Shown: positions 1 through 8,002 of the stretch, piece after piece
How positions within the stretch are numbered: position 1 is the first letter of the stretch
How the letters are laid out: each line of letters starts with the position of its first letter
Assembly: GCF_004297875.1 (NCBI RefSeq)
Contig: NZ_SCSK01000012.1
Location: forward strand, 1-34,998
Source of the DNA: Pandoraea sp.
GTDB lineage: Bacteria > Pseudomonadota > Gammaproteobacteria > Burkholderiales > Burkholderiaceae
Direction of reading: 5' to 3'
Length of the DNA stretch: 34,998 bases
Translations under genes and position numbers: made by a program
Notes under the pieces: generated by a model
What the model saw: only the letters and a program-made list of their open reading frames with translations
Told to the model about the DNA's origin: nothing
Database searches by the model: none

Positions 1-1416
1 CGCGTTCTGCTTGACCGTCGCCGTCAGCTCTTCCATGCTCGAGGCCGTCTCCTCCAGCGACGCCGCCTGCTGCTCCGTGCGCGCCGACAGGTCCGTGTTC
101 CCCGCCGAGATCTCCCGCGCGGCCGTGTCGATCGCGTCGATGCCGCCGCGCACGTCGCTGACGATATTGAGCAGGCTGTTTTTCATGGCCCCCATGCCGA
201 ACAGCAGCCGCCCGACTTCGTCGCGTCGCTGTGACGCGATCGAGACCAGCAAATTACCGGTGGCGATCTGCTTGCTGGCATCGAGCGCCTGGGCCAGCGG
301 CTTGACGATCGAGCGGCGCAGGATCGTGCCAAGCAGGACCAGCAGCACCACGCCGGCCAGCACGCCGCCGAGCATGATCGCGCGCGTGAGGCGGAATTGC
401 CGCTGCGCCTGACCGTCCAGATAGTCGGCCTGGGTCAGCTCGAGCCGCACCAGCGAATTGAGCTCGTCGCGCAACGGTCCATAGGCCGGCTGCACGGCCT
501 GCGTGTACAACTGCTCGCTTTGCGGCGAGGCCGAGCGCAGTGCCGCCACCAGCTTGAGCACGCCGTCGCGGTTGAAGCGCTTGCGAATCACGTTGAAGCG
601 ATCGGCCTCCGGCTTCAGATCGCTCGACACGGTGGGCGCGAACTGCGCCCACAGCTGGTCGATGTCGCTATTGTTCTGCACAATCTCGTCGGCATTGTCC
701 TTTTGCACGTTGAAGTTGGGATTGCTGATCGCGTTGGACATCAACACCGCATTGCGGTCGAGCTTGGCGCCGATGGTATTGAGCAGCCCGACCGGCACCA
801 TCGACCCGTGATAGACGCTGGCCAACTTTTGGTTGGAGGCCTGCATGCCGAACAGGCCCAGCCCGCCCACGGCCAGCAGCAGCAGCGCACCGGTGACGAT
901 CATGCCGGTGAGGCGCGCGCTGATGCTTGTCAATTTGAGCAGCCTGAGCCAGCCGCGCGGGCCCGTGCGCTGCAACTGCCCCTGCCGGATTCGCAGGCCG
1001 CGCGCGCGACCCGCACGGAATTTGGCATAGGCGGCGGTGGCCGCCTCGACTTCGCCGGCACGCGGCTTGAGCCGCAGGGACGTATAGCCCACCACCTTGC
1101 CGTTCTCCAGCGTCGGATTGACGGTGGCCAGCACCCAATAGAAGTCGCCGTTCTTGCGGCGGTTTTTCACCAGGCCGGTCCAGGTCTGGCCCGCCTTGAG
1201 CGATTTCCAGAGGTCGTCGAATGCCTCGGACGGCATGTCCGGATGGCGCACGATGTTATGCGGCGCACCGATCAATTCTTCCTTCGAAAATCCGCTGACC
1301 TCGATGAATGACGGGTTGGCGTAGGTAATGCGCCCCTTGAGGTCGGTACGCGAGATCAGATAGTCCGTCTCGCTGATAACGTATTCGTTGTCGGTCACCG
1401 GCTGGTTGTTTCTCAT
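1..1416 (-). CDS. PAS-domain methyl-accepting chemotaxis protein (3' part beyond window)
   Basis: A chemoreceptor that would signal to CheA/CheW at the inner membrane. The 472 codons in the window are open to base 1 and the gene continues outside. Domain order as read: an Aer-like PAS domain (about residues 10-115) opening with MRNNQPVT; a first membrane helix (about 168-190); a periplasmic four-helix-bundle-like segment (about 192-342); a second membrane helix (about 345-366); a HAMP region (about 367-420); and the start of the coiled-coil signalling domain (LSARTEQQAASLEETASSMEEL, near 443-464, shown in part by its typical methylation-region pattern). The start is ATG 1416 because the PAS N-terminus is complete there. 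It lies about 95 bases after cheW and is probably the next gene of the mot-che operon. Having both a PAS and a periplasmic domain suggests redox/energy sensing plus a second input. The ligand is unknown. Confidence 0.9.
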   Translation of the reverse strand, partial: MRNNQPVTDNEYVISETDYLISRTDLKGRITYANPSFIEVSGFSKEELIGAPHNIVRHPDMPSEAFDDLWKSLKAGQTWTGLVKNRRKNGDFYWVLATVNPTLENGKVVGYTSLRLKPRAGEVEAATAAYAKFRAGRARGLRIRQGQLQRTGPRGWLRLLKLTSISARLTGMIVTGALLLLAVGGLGLFGMQASNQKLASVYHGSMVPVGLLNTIGAKLDRNAVLMSNAISNPNFNVQKDNADEIVQNNSDIDQLWAQFAPTVSSDLKPEADRFNVIRKRFNRDGVLKLVAALRSASPQSEQLYTQAVQPAYGPLRDELNSLVRLELTQADYLDGQAQRQFRLTRAIMLGGVLAGVVLLVLLGTILRRSIVKPLAQALDASKQIATGNLLVSIASQRRDEVGRLLFGMGAMKNSLLNIVSDVRGGIDAIDTAAREISAGNTDLSARTEQQAASLEETASSMEELTATVKQNA

Positions 1417-1511
1417 CGGTCTCTCTCTTTCCGGCTGATCTTTTCACCCGCGACGCCCGCGTCGCCCACGCGGCGCCCTGTGTCGTCCCCGTAACACCGT
1501 AACGCGGCGCC

Positions 1512-2027
1512 TTAGCTCGCGACGCGATCGATCAGCGCCATGTCGTTGCTGGTCATGAGCTTTTCGATATCCATCAGAATCAGCATGCGCCCCTCGACGG
1601 TGCCAAGCCCGGTGAGGTATTCGGTGGTCAGGGTCGCGCCGAACTCGGGAGGCGGCTTGATATCGCCACGCGCCAGCGTCAGCACGTCGGAGACGCCGTC
1701 GACGACCATGCCGACCACGCGATTGGCGACGTTCAGGATGATCACCACCGTCTGTGTGTCGTACTCGACGCGGCCGAGATTGAATTTGATGCGCATGTCG
1801 ACGATCGGCACGATGATGCCGCGCAGATTGATCACGCCCTTGATGAATTCGGGCGCGTTGGCGATACGCGTGACCGCGTCGTAGCCGCGGATTTCCTGGA
1901 CCTTGAGGATGTCGATGCCGTACTCTTCGTCGCCCAGCGTGAAGACCAGGAATTCCTGGCCATCGCCGTCGTTCTGCATCGCCATGTGGTGGCGGGAGAC
2001 TCCCGCTTCGTGCTGAAGATTTTCCAT
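1512..2027 (-). CDS. cheW: Chemotaxis coupling protein CheW
   Basis: An SH3-like adaptor that links chemoreceptors to the CheA kinase in the polar signalling array. The single CheW domain covers nearly the whole protein and includes the conserved run [21 protein letters not shown] and the later [13 protein letters not shown]. The reading frame is open up to a TTG at 2051 that overlaps the cheA stop. I prefer ATG 2027 because GGGAG lies ten bases before it; ATG 2036 is the alternative, with the same GGGAG too close. The start is therefore uncertain by up to eight residues. It directly follows cheA in a tight operon, which suggests translational coupling. Length (171 residues) is normal for the family. 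Confidence 0.96.
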   Translation of the reverse strand: MENLQHEAGVSRHHMAMQNDGDGQEFLVFTLGDEEYGIDILKVQEIRGYDAVTRIANAPEFIKGVINLRGIIVPIVDMRIKFNLGRVEYDTQTVVIILNVANRVVGMVVDGVSDVLTLARGDIKPPPEFGATLTTEYLTGLGTVEGRMLILMDIEKLMTSNDMALIDRVAS

Positions 2028-2047
2028 ATTCGCCATGCTCCCGTGGT

Positions 2048-4126
2048 TCAAGAAGAAATCGCCGCCGCCTGGCGGTTATTGCGTTGCAGGGCCGCCACGT
2101 CGACGATCAGCGCCACGCTGCCGTCGCCGAGAATGGTGGCGGCGGAAATGCCGTGTACTCGTCGATAGTTGGTCTCGAGGTTTTTCACCACCACCTGGTG
2201 CTGGCCGACCAGCTCGTCGACCAGTAGCGCAAAGCGCCGCCCCTCGGCTTGCAGAATGACGACGATGCCCTCGGTCGGATTGACCCGCGCTGCGGGCACC
2301 TGAAAAGTGCGATGCAGCTCGACCAATGGCAGGTATTCGCCGCGCACCAGCACGACCTGGCCTTCGCCGGCCACCGGGCGGATGTCGGCCGCCGCCGGCT
2401 GCAGCGACTCCATGACGTAGTTCAACGGCAGGATGAAAATCTCGTGGCCGACCTTGACCGACATGCCGTCGAGGATCGCCAGCGTGAGCGGCAGCACGAT
2501 GCGCGTGGTCGTGCCCCGACCGCGCGTGGACTGGATCTCGACGTGGCCGCCCATATCCTGGATGTTGTTCTTGACCACGTCCATGCCGACGCCTCGGCCC
2601 GACACGTCGGTGATGGCCTCGGCCGTGGAGAAGCCCGGCGCGAAGATCAGTTGCCAGACTTCGCTGTCGCTCATCGACTCGCTGGCCGGCAAGCCCTGCT
2701 GGATCGCCTTGGCGAGGATCTTGTCGCGCTGCAGCCCGGCGCCATCGTCGCTGACTTCGATGACGATGTTGCCGCCCTGGTGCGCGGCCGACATCACCAG
2801 CTGGCCCACCGGGTCCTTGCCCGCCGCGACGCGCACCGCCGGCAATTCGATGCCGTGATCCAGGCTGTTGCGCACCAGGTGGGTGAGCGGGTCGATGATG
2901 CGCTCGATCAGGCTCTTGTCGAGTTCGGTGGCCTGCCCGAAGGTGACCAGTTCGATCTGCTTGCCGAGCTTGTTGGCCAGATCGCGCACCACGCGCGGGA
3001 ACCGGCTGAACACGTAGTCCATCGGCATCATGCGGATCGACATGACCGCTTCCTGCAGGTCGCGCGCATTGCGCTCGAGCTGCCCCATGCCGTTGAAGAG
3101 GCGGTCGTGCAGTACCGGGTCGAGCGAGCTGGCGGTTTGCGCGAGCATGGCCTGCGTGATCACCAGCTCTCCGACCAGGTTGATCAGTTGATCGACTTTT
3201 TCGACGCCTACCCGGATCGAGCTGGTTTCGTGGCCAGGCGCGGCTGCGGCGGGTGCGGCGCCCGCGCGCGCCCCAGCCGCGGCGGCCGGCAGCGCGGCAC
3301 CGCTGGCGAGTTCAGCGTGATCGGTTGCACTCAGGACGGCGGCGCCGGCGGGCTCGGCATCACACGCGGCCGAGCCCGCGTCCGGGCGGTCGTCGGCACC
3401 GTCCGGCGTCGACGCGGAAGTCTTGACATCGATCTGCCCCGGTTCGATCACGAAGCAGCACACGGCGATGATGTCGTCGGCGTCGCAGGTCGTATCCAGC
3501 CATAGCGTGAGCGAGGTGTCGGTGGCGCTGCGCGCGACGATTTCGCCCAGATTGCCGAGTTCGTCTGCCAGCAGGTCCTGATCTTTCGTACTCACGCCGC
3601 TGAGCGTGACTTGCAGGCGCTGATGGTCGCAGGCCGGCTCGGGCAGGCCCGCCGCGGCCGGCGCCGCGCTGGCCGGCGCCACAGGCGTTGACGGCACGGC
3701 TGGCGCAACCGGCGCAGCAGCCGCGGCGGGCGCACCGGTCTGTTGTTCGAGAGCCAGGGCTTGCAGCACGGCGCAGATGCGCGCCATGGCCTCCGGGTCC
3801 GGTTCGCTCGAGGAGCGATAGGCATTCAACTGTTGGTGCAGCACGTCTTTGGTTTCCAGGAAAGTGTCGATCATTTCGGTGCGCAAGGCCAATTCGCCGC
3901 GCCGCGCCCGATCTAGAAGGTTTTCCAATAAATGCGTGGTTTCGGTCAGCGCCGTGAAACCGAAAGTGGCCGCGCCGCCCTTGATCGAGTGGGCCGCGCG
4001 AAAGATCGCATTGAGCTGCTCCGCGTCGGGCGCGCTCACGTCGAGCGCGAGCAGCAAATGCTCCATTTCCGCGAGCAGCTCTTCGGCTTCGTCGAAAAAG
4101 GTTTGGTAGAACTGCGTTATATCCAC
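2048..4126 (-). CDS. cheA: Chemotaxis histidine kinase CheA
   Basis: Cytoplasmic kinase of the chemosensory array that phosphorylates CheY and CheB. Domains in the 692 residues: P1 histidine phosphotransfer domain (1-105) with the phospho-accepting His46 in AAHSIKGG; an Ala/Pro-rich linker (130-165); a divergent P2-like segment (168-237); a second Ala-rich linker; P3 dimerisation helices (about 303-365); P4 HATPase with N-box around Asn420 ([12 protein letters not shown]), G1 DDGAG (460-464), F-box FAPGFS (495-500) and G2 GRGVGMDVV (510-518); and the P5 CheW-like domain (about 545-680). The start is GTG 4126, preceded by GGGGA five bases upstream inside the end of the preceding gene. The linkers are unusually Ala-rich, as is common in high-GC betaproteobacteria. 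All catalytic motifs are present. Confidence 0.98.
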   Translation of the reverse strand: MDITQFYQTFFDEAEELLAEMEHLLLALDVSAPDAEQLNAIFRAAHSIKGGAATFGFTALTETTHLLENLLDRARRGELALRTEMIDTFLETKDVLHQQLNAYRSSSEPDPEAMARICAVLQALALEQQTGAPAAAAAPVAPAVPSTPVAPASAAPAAAGLPEPACDHQRLQVTLSGVSTKDQDLLADELGNLGEIVARSATDTSLTLWLDTTCDADDIIAVCCFVIEPGQIDVKTSASTPDGADDRPDAGSAACDAEPAGAAVLSATDHAELASGAALPAAAAGARAGAAPAAAAPGHETSSIRVGVEKVDQLINLVGELVITQAMLAQTASSLDPVLHDRLFNGMGQLERNARDLQEAVMSIRMMPMDYVFSRFPRVVRDLANKLGKQIELVTFGQATELDKSLIERIIDPLTHLVRNSLDHGIELPAVRVAAGKDPVGQLVMSAAHQGGNIVIEVSDDGAGLQRDKILAKAIQQGLPASESMSDSEVWQLIFAPGFSTAEAITDVSGRGVGMDVVKNNIQDMGGHVEIQSTRGRGTTTRIVLPLTLAILDGMSVKVGHEIFILPLNYVMESLQPAAADIRPVAGEGQVVLVRGEYLPLVELHRTFQVPAARVNPTEGIVVILQAEGRRFALLVDELVGQHQVVVKNLETNYRRVHGISAATILGDGSVALIVDVAALQRNNRQAAAISS

Positions 4127-4128
4127 CG

Positions 4129-4533
4129 TTATCCCCGTTCGTTATTGGCTTGAATCGAAGCTGCCGAAGCACCCAGCAGCGCACCCACCACTTCGATCAG
4201 CATCGCCGGATCGACCGGCTTGAGCAGCCAGCCGCTGGCGCCGGCCGCGCGCGCTGCCTCCTTGTAGGCGGCATCGACTTCGGTGGTCAGCACCAGAATC
4301 GGCGCACTCCCATAGCCGGGCAACGCACGCAGTGCGCGAATCAGCGCCAGGCCGTCCATGCCGGGCATGTGCTGGTCGGTCAGCACCAGATCGAAGTGTT
4401 CCCCGCGTGCACGTTCGAGCGCGGCGGCGCCGTCGCTCGCGGTGCTCACCCGGTAGCCGGCCTCGCCCAGGCTCGCCGAGATGATCTGCCGCATGGCGGC
4501 GGAATCGTCGACCGACAAAATGGATTGCGTCAT
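4129..4533 (-). CDS. CheY-like single-domain response regulator
   Basis: A stand-alone receiver domain that would take phosphate from CheA. Visible residues: the acidic pair in SVDDS, the phospho-acceptor Asp53 in LVLTDQHMPGMDG, the switch threonine in VLTTE, and the conserved lysine in LLKPVD. No output domain follows. The protein is 134 residues from ATG 4533, which has AAGGA about ten bases upstream and gives the usual family N-terminus MTQSILSVDDS; ATG 4542 is an in-frame alternative. It sits between motB and cheA with two-base spacing to cheA. In related genera this position holds a CheY-type regulator distinct from the cheY next to cheZ, so it may be either a motor-binding CheY or a phosphate sink. 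The sequence does not decide which. Confidence 0.93.
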   Translation of the reverse strand: MTQSILSVDDSAAMRQIISASLGEAGYRVSTASDGAAALERARGEHFDLVLTDQHMPGMDGLALIRALRALPGYGSAPILVLTTEVDAAYKEAARAAGASGWLLKPVDPAMLIEVVGALLGASAASIQANNERG

Positions 4534-4554
4534 GTGCGTCATTTCCTTGCCTTA

Positions 4555-5505
4555 TCACCGCTTGGCCGCAGCGGGCGCTTGCTCCGCCTGCGCCGCGGCC
4601 TGTACCGCGATCTGCGCGGCGCCCTTCTGATCCGGAGCATCGACCGTGGCCGCGTCGTTCTCGCGCTCCAGGGCGGCTTCCGCCTGATGGTTCAACACAA
4701 TGATGCTGATGCGCCGATTGATCGGGTCGGCGGGGTTTTCCTTGTCGAGATTAAACGTCGAGGCCAGGCCCTGCACGCGCGCGATTTTATCGGCGTCCAT
4801 GCCGCCGGCGATCAATTCGCGCCGCGAAGCGTTGGCGCGATCGGCCGACAGCTCCCAGTTGCTGTAGTCCTTGTCGCCGGTGGCGTAACGGGTCGAATCG
4901 GTGTGCCCGGACAGACTGATGCGGTTGGGCACGTCGTTGAGCGCCTTGCCGATCTCGCGCAGGATGTCGCGCATGTAGGGTTCGACCCGGGCGCTGCCAT
5001 TGGCGAACATCGGCCGGTTCTGGGTGTCGACGATCTGGATGCGCAAGCCTTCCTTGGTGATGTCGATGAGCAGTTGCTTGCGGAATTGATTCAGCAGCGG
5101 GTTCGATTCGATGGCCTGCAGCAGGCGTGCCTTGAGGCGGCGCAATTGCTCGGCCTCATTGCGTTGGCCGGCGGCCGCGCTGCGTGTGGGCGGCGGAGGA
5201 TTGGCGCCATGCGCGATCTGGCCCTGGGAGCGCGTCATGTCCGGCCCGCCGCCGTCGATGACACCGGCGCTGTCGGCGGCCCGCTTACCGCCCATGATCG
5301 CGACTTTGAGCGGGGTGCGGAAATATTGGGCGATGCCTGCCAGTTCGTTGTGATTGGCCGAGCCGAGCAGCCACATCAACAGGAAGAACGCCATCATGGC
5401 GGTCATGAAATCGGCGTAGGCGAGTTTCCAGGCGCCGCCGTGATGGGCGGCCGGCGCGTTGTTGCTGCGCTTGATGATGATGGGGTGGTTGCCCTTGTCG
5501 CTCAT
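4555..5505 (-). CDS. motB: Flagellar motor stator protein MotB
   Basis: Stator subunit that forms the proton channel with MotA and anchors it to peptidoglycan. The single membrane helix (about residues 28-48) carries the proton-binding Asp32 in KLAYADFMTAMMAFFLLMW, at the same number as in E. coli. The C-terminal OmpA-like peptidoglycan-binding domain (about 165-285) shows SLSGHTDSTRY and the NWELSADRANASRREL pattern. The region after it is Ala/Glu-rich and low complexity (about 290-316). The start is ATG 5505 with AAGGTG upstream. It follows motA by 19 bases. Asp32 and absence of polar sodium-type features fit a proton-driven motor; that is inference from the family. Confidence 0.97.
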   Translation of the reverse strand: MSDKGNHPIIIKRSNNAPAAHHGGAWKLAYADFMTAMMAFFLLMWLLGSANHNELAGIAQYFRTPLKVAIMGGKRAADSAGVIDGGGPDMTRSQGQIAHGANPPPPTRSAAAGQRNEAEQLRRLKARLLQAIESNPLLNQFRKQLLIDITKEGLRIQIVDTQNRPMFANGSARVEPYMRDILREIGKALNDVPNRISLSGHTDSTRYATGDKDYSNWELSADRANASRRELIAGGMDADKIARVQGLASTFNLDKENPADPINRRISIIVLNHQAEAALERENDAATVDAPDQKGAAQIAVQAAAQAEQAPAAAKR

Positions 5506-5524
5506 GATTCACCTTGGCACCGCC

Positions 5525-6385
5525 CTAACGCGCCTTGACCTGGCGCACGTGGTCTTCGAGTTCCGCGAACGACGGGCGCTCGCTGGAGTACAGCACCTTC
5601 CGGCCGAATTCGACCGCCAGCGCCGGCGCGTAGCCGTTGAGGCTGGCCAGCAGCGTGACCTTGATGCACTGGAATACTTTGCTCGATTCGGCCACGCGAT
5701 GCTCGATGAGCGAGGCCAGCGGGCCGATGAAGCCATATGAGAGCAGCACGCCGAGAAAGGTGCCGACCAGCGCCTGCGCAATCAGCGCGCCGAGTTCGGC
5801 GGCCGGCTTGTCGGCCGATGCCATGGTGTGCACCACGCCCATCACGGCGGCCACGATACCGAAGGCCGGCATCGCGTCACCCACTTTCGAGATGCAGTGC
5901 GCGGGCATTTCGCCTTCATGCTTGTAGGTTTCGATTTCGTGATCCATGAGGTTCTCGATTTCGAACGCATTCATGTTGCCGCTGACCATCAGGCGCAGGT
6001 AGTCGGTGAGAAACTCCATGATGCGGGCGTCGCGCGCGAGCAGCGGGTACTGGCTGAAGATCGGGCTGGCCGCGGGATCGTCGACGTCGGCCTCGATGGC
6101 CAGCATGCCGTCCTTGCGCGCCTTGGCCAGCAGTACGTAGAGCAGCGCCATGAGTTCCATGTACAGCGCCTTGGTGTATTTGGAGCCGCGCAAAAGCGGC
6201 GGCAGCGAGCGCAGCGTGGCGCGAATCGCCTTGCCGTTGTTGCCGACCAGGAAGGAGCCGATGCCGGCTCCGCCGATCATCAGCAATTCAGTGGGCTGAA
6301 ATAGCGCGCCAAGGTGCCCGCCTTCCAAGGCGTACCCCCCGAACACCGCGCCCAGAACGATCGCATATCCAATAAAAACCAGCAC
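5525..6385 (-). CDS. motA: Flagellar motor stator protein MotA
   Basis: Four-helix membrane subunit of the proton-driven stator. The charged cytoplasmic loop has Arg90 and Glu98 (KARKDGMLAIEADVDDP), and the functional prolines Pro173 (DAMPAFG) and Pro222 (FIGPLASL) are in place. All four fall at the E. coli residue numbers, which supports both identity and start. The start is GTG 6385, with GAGAGG upstream. The length of 286 residues is close to the usual 295. It is the first gene after flhC (139 bases downstream of it counting to its stop region) and leads the motA-motB-regulator-cheA-cheW-receptor operon. A weak sigma-28-type promoter match lies upstream at 6477-6504. Confidence 0.97.
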   Translation of the reverse strand: MLVFIGYAIVLGAVFGGYALEGGHLGALFQPTELLMIGGAGIGSFLVGNNGKAIRATLRSLPPLLRGSKYTKALYMELMALLYVLLAKARKDGMLAIEADVDDPAASPIFSQYPLLARDARIMEFLTDYLRLMVSGNMNAFEIENLMDHEIETYKHEGEMPAHCISKVGDAMPAFGIVAAVMGVVHTMASADKPAAELGALIAQALVGTFLGVLLSYGFIGPLASLIEHRVAESSKVFQCIKVTLLASLNGYAPALAVEFGRKVLYSSERPSFAELEDHVRQVKAR

Positions 6386-6476
6386 TTCCGGGTTCCTCTC
6401 GCAAATTCAGGGCATTCAGGGAATAGCTCGCCAAACACGCCTAAAGCCATGCGGAAAATATCTTTCTCTCAGAGGT

Positions 6477-6504
6477 ATTACGGCAGCGCGAGGGAAAAAC
6501 TGAA
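6477..6504 (-). promoter_or_regulatory. Candidate sigma-28 (FliA) promoter before motA
   Basis: On the minus strand TTCAGTTT (6504-6497) and GCCGTAAT (6484-6477) are separated by 12 bases. The enteric FliA consensus is TAAAGTTT-N11-GCCGATAA, so this is a partial match (6 of 8 and 5 of 8) with one extra spacer base. The position, about 90 bases before the motA start, suits a class 3 promoter for the mot-che operon. Moderate to low confidence; read by eye only. Confidence 0.38.
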
Positions 6505-6545
6505 GGGAGGAAGTCGAGCCGGGGGAACGAAATTCGCCGCGACGC

Positions 6546-7112
6546 TCAAAGCGCCAGACACGCCTGCCGGGCGTCTGTCTGCTCGGCGGCGGTCTTGCTC
6601 TTGCGCGTCTTGCCGGCGCGCGACGGCGGCTGGCACAAGCCACAGACGAAGTGGTTGCGCGGTTCGTGAGCGTGCGCCACGAAATGGCCGCCGCAACGCG
6701 TGCACGGGGTCATTTGCAGCATTTTGCTGTCGAAAAAGCGCGTGAGCGTCCACGCGCGGGTGAAGCTCAGCACCGGCTCCCAGGCGTGCAGGTCGACGTG
6801 CTCGCGATACAGGCGGTAGCTTTTGACGATCGCCTCGATGCCTTCGCAACGGGCCTGTTGCGTCAGGAATTGATGGATGTTGTAGAACAGCGACGAGTGA
6901 ATGTTCGGCAGCCAGGTGACGAACCAGTCGGTGGAAAACGGCAGCATGCCCTTGGGCGGCGAGACGCCCTTGAGTTCTTTGTAGAGCTTGATGAGCCGAT
7001 CGCGGCTCAGCGTGGTCTCGGCCTCCAGCATCTGGAGGCGGGCTCCCAACTCGACCAGTTCGATCGCCAGCTGAATCTGCTTGGCTTCGTGAACCACGCT
7101 TTTGCTGCGCAT
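6546..7112 (-). CDS. flhC: Flagellar master transcriptional regulator subunit FlhC
   Basis: With FlhD it forms the FlhD4C2 activator of class 2 flagellar genes. The zinc-binding cysteines appear as C137-x2-C140 (CTRCGG) and C157-x2-C160 (CGLC), exactly the E. coli numbering when translation starts at ATG 7112. That ATG also has AGGA nine bases upstream; ATG 7121 is possible but sits directly on the ribosome-binding site. The N-terminal helical region ([19 protein letters not shown]...) is characteristic of the family. The C-terminal tail is basic ([12 protein letters not shown]). It follows flhD by about 78 bases in the usual flhDC order. 188 residues compares with 192 in E. coli. Confidence 0.97.
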   Translation of the reverse strand: MRSKSVVHEAKQIQLAIELVELGARLQMLEAETTLSRDRLIKLYKELKGVSPPKGMLPFSTDWFVTWLPNIHSSLFYNIHQFLTQQARCEGIEAIVKSYRLYREHVDLHAWEPVLSFTRAWTLTRFFDSKMLQMTPCTRCGGHFVAHAHEPRNHFVCGLCQPPSRAGKTRKSKTAAEQTDARQACLAL

Positions 7113-7190
7113 AGTGCTCATTCCTGCAACAAACGAATAGACATGCCTCGGGCCGCGCTCGATCGGCTTCGACCGGCTGCGGCCACCGTG

Positions 7191-7508
7191 TCAGCCAATG
7201 GCCTCGACCGGCTGGCTCGCCAGCAGGATCGATGCGTGCGACTGCTGCACGGCAATGTCCTTGGCCGTATGCGTCAGATTCGAGAGGATCGCGTGATCGT
7301 CGAAACGGAAGCGGCACAACAACAGATTGGATGAGGCGAGTTTGACCAGTTGCGCTAGCGTGAGTCGGCTCAGAACGTCGGCCAACTCTTCGCTGACACC
7401 CAGACGGAACATTGCTGCAGCGCGATCCTCGCGAATCAAACGTTGCGCTAGCACCAGATAGGAAAGGTTAATTTCCCGGATCTCGTTGAGTGTTTCGCTG
7501 TTACTCAT
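7191..7508 (-). CDS. flhD: Flagellar transcriptional regulator subunit FlhD
   Basis: Partner of FlhC in the flagellar master activator. The 105-residue helical protein contains the family patterns [30 protein letters not shown] and [21 protein letters not shown]; Cys65 sits where E. coli FlhD has its inter-subunit disulphide cysteine. The start is ATG 7508, with GGGGG five bases upstream. It is the first gene of the flagellar block. A long non-coding region (7509-8002) lies upstream and holds promoter-like and palindromic elements, which suits the heavily regulated flhDC promoter of other bacteria. Confidence 0.97.
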   Translation of the reverse strand: MSNSETLNEIREINLSYLVLAQRLIREDRAAAMFRLGVSEELADVLSRLTLAQLVKLASSNLLLCRFRFDDHAILSNLTHTAKDIAVQQSHASILLASQPVEAIG

Positions 7509-7632
7509 GTAACCCCCGTAGATTGTGGTTTTGGCGACACTGGCCCAATCTCGGTTGCAATTTTGCAGCGATCCGCGGCGGAAAAAAATCAGAGATTCAT
7601 CCGCACGGACTATAAGTTTTTCGGAAATTTTG

Positions 7633-7651
7633 TGTAGGTATTTTTCCTACA
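7633..7651. promoter_or_regulatory. Palindrome upstream of flhD, possible operator
   Basis: TGTAGG and CCTACA form a perfect 6-base inverted repeat around the 7-base spacer TATTTTT. A further TAGGA follows at 7655-7659, forming a second overlapping inverted repeat with TCCTA. The site is about 125 bases before the flhD start. It looks like a regulator-binding site rather than a terminator, because it sits far from any gene end. The binding protein is unknown. Confidence 0.4.
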
Positions 7652-7797
7652 GGCATAGGAAAACTTTCCCTGCCGGCTGGAAAGCCTTGATGGGAGGACC
7701 TGAGCGGGCGCATCGCGAAAAAATCCGCTTCGCCACAATATGGATGCCGATCGCGCGACCGGCCGTCTCGCCCGGCGCTGCGCGAAGCGATGTCTAT

Positions 7798-7824
7798 ATT
7801 TCGGCCGGCGTCGGGAAAACTTTA
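7798..7824 (-). promoter_or_regulatory. Strong sigma-28 (FliA) promoter match upstream of flhDC
   Basis: Minus strand TAAAGTTT (7824-7817) is identical to the FliA -35 consensus. It is followed after exactly 11 bases by GCCGAAAT (7805-7798), which matches 6 of 8 positions of GCCGATAA. Transcription would run toward flhD, whose start is about 290 bases downstream, and no other gene lies between. Identity of the element is inferred from the consensus alone. Confidence 0.55.
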
Positions 7825-8002
7825 GGCGCTACCGAAAAAATTTTTTAAGACATGGAGCGTACTATGCCGACGCCGCCAGACGAGTAACAGCATCTTTACA
7901 GATGGTTACAAGTTGGCGCGGCGGCGGTTCGTGCGTGAGAACGGGGTGTGGCCGGCCGGCGATATCGGGCCTTGAACCGATCGCGCCGCCGACGGGCCCT
8001 CG

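Larger units (their letters stand above)
7509..8002. other. Non-coding region upstream of flhDC
   Basis: 494 bases with no convincing gene. Open frames here are short, lack ribosome-binding sites or have no family-like composition. The half near flhD is AT-richer than the surroundings (A/T runs at 7581-7587, 7615-7650 and 7834-7847). It contains the sigma-28-type element at 7798-7824, the palindrome at 7633-7651, and a 10-base direct repeat GGAAAACTTT at 7658-7667 and 7814-7823. The far end (7900-8002) is GC-rich and is the 3' flank of the acyl-CoA synthetase gene. I see no T-tailed terminator there. Confidence 0.7.

Noticed and set aside
2249..3505. Long plus-strand open frame opposite cheA (418 codons)
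   Set aside because: It is antisense to an intact, motif-rich gene, its product is His/Arg/Asp-rich, and it has no ribosome-binding site or family character: a shadow of high-GC codon use.
4150..5538. Long plus-strand open frame opposite motB and the response regulator (462 codons)
   Set aside because: It spans two well-identified minus-strand genes and has only shadow-type composition.
7600..7713. Minus-strand frame of about 38 codons downstream of the sigma-28 element
   Set aside because: It has no ribosome-binding site and overlaps the palindromes, so I did not call a small protein, though it is the only frame the promoter could serve before flhD.
7525..7848. Plus-strand frame of 107 codons in the flhDC upstream region
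   Set aside because: No ribosome-binding site and an unconvincing product. It runs through the palindrome and the sigma-28 element, so the region reads better as regulatory.
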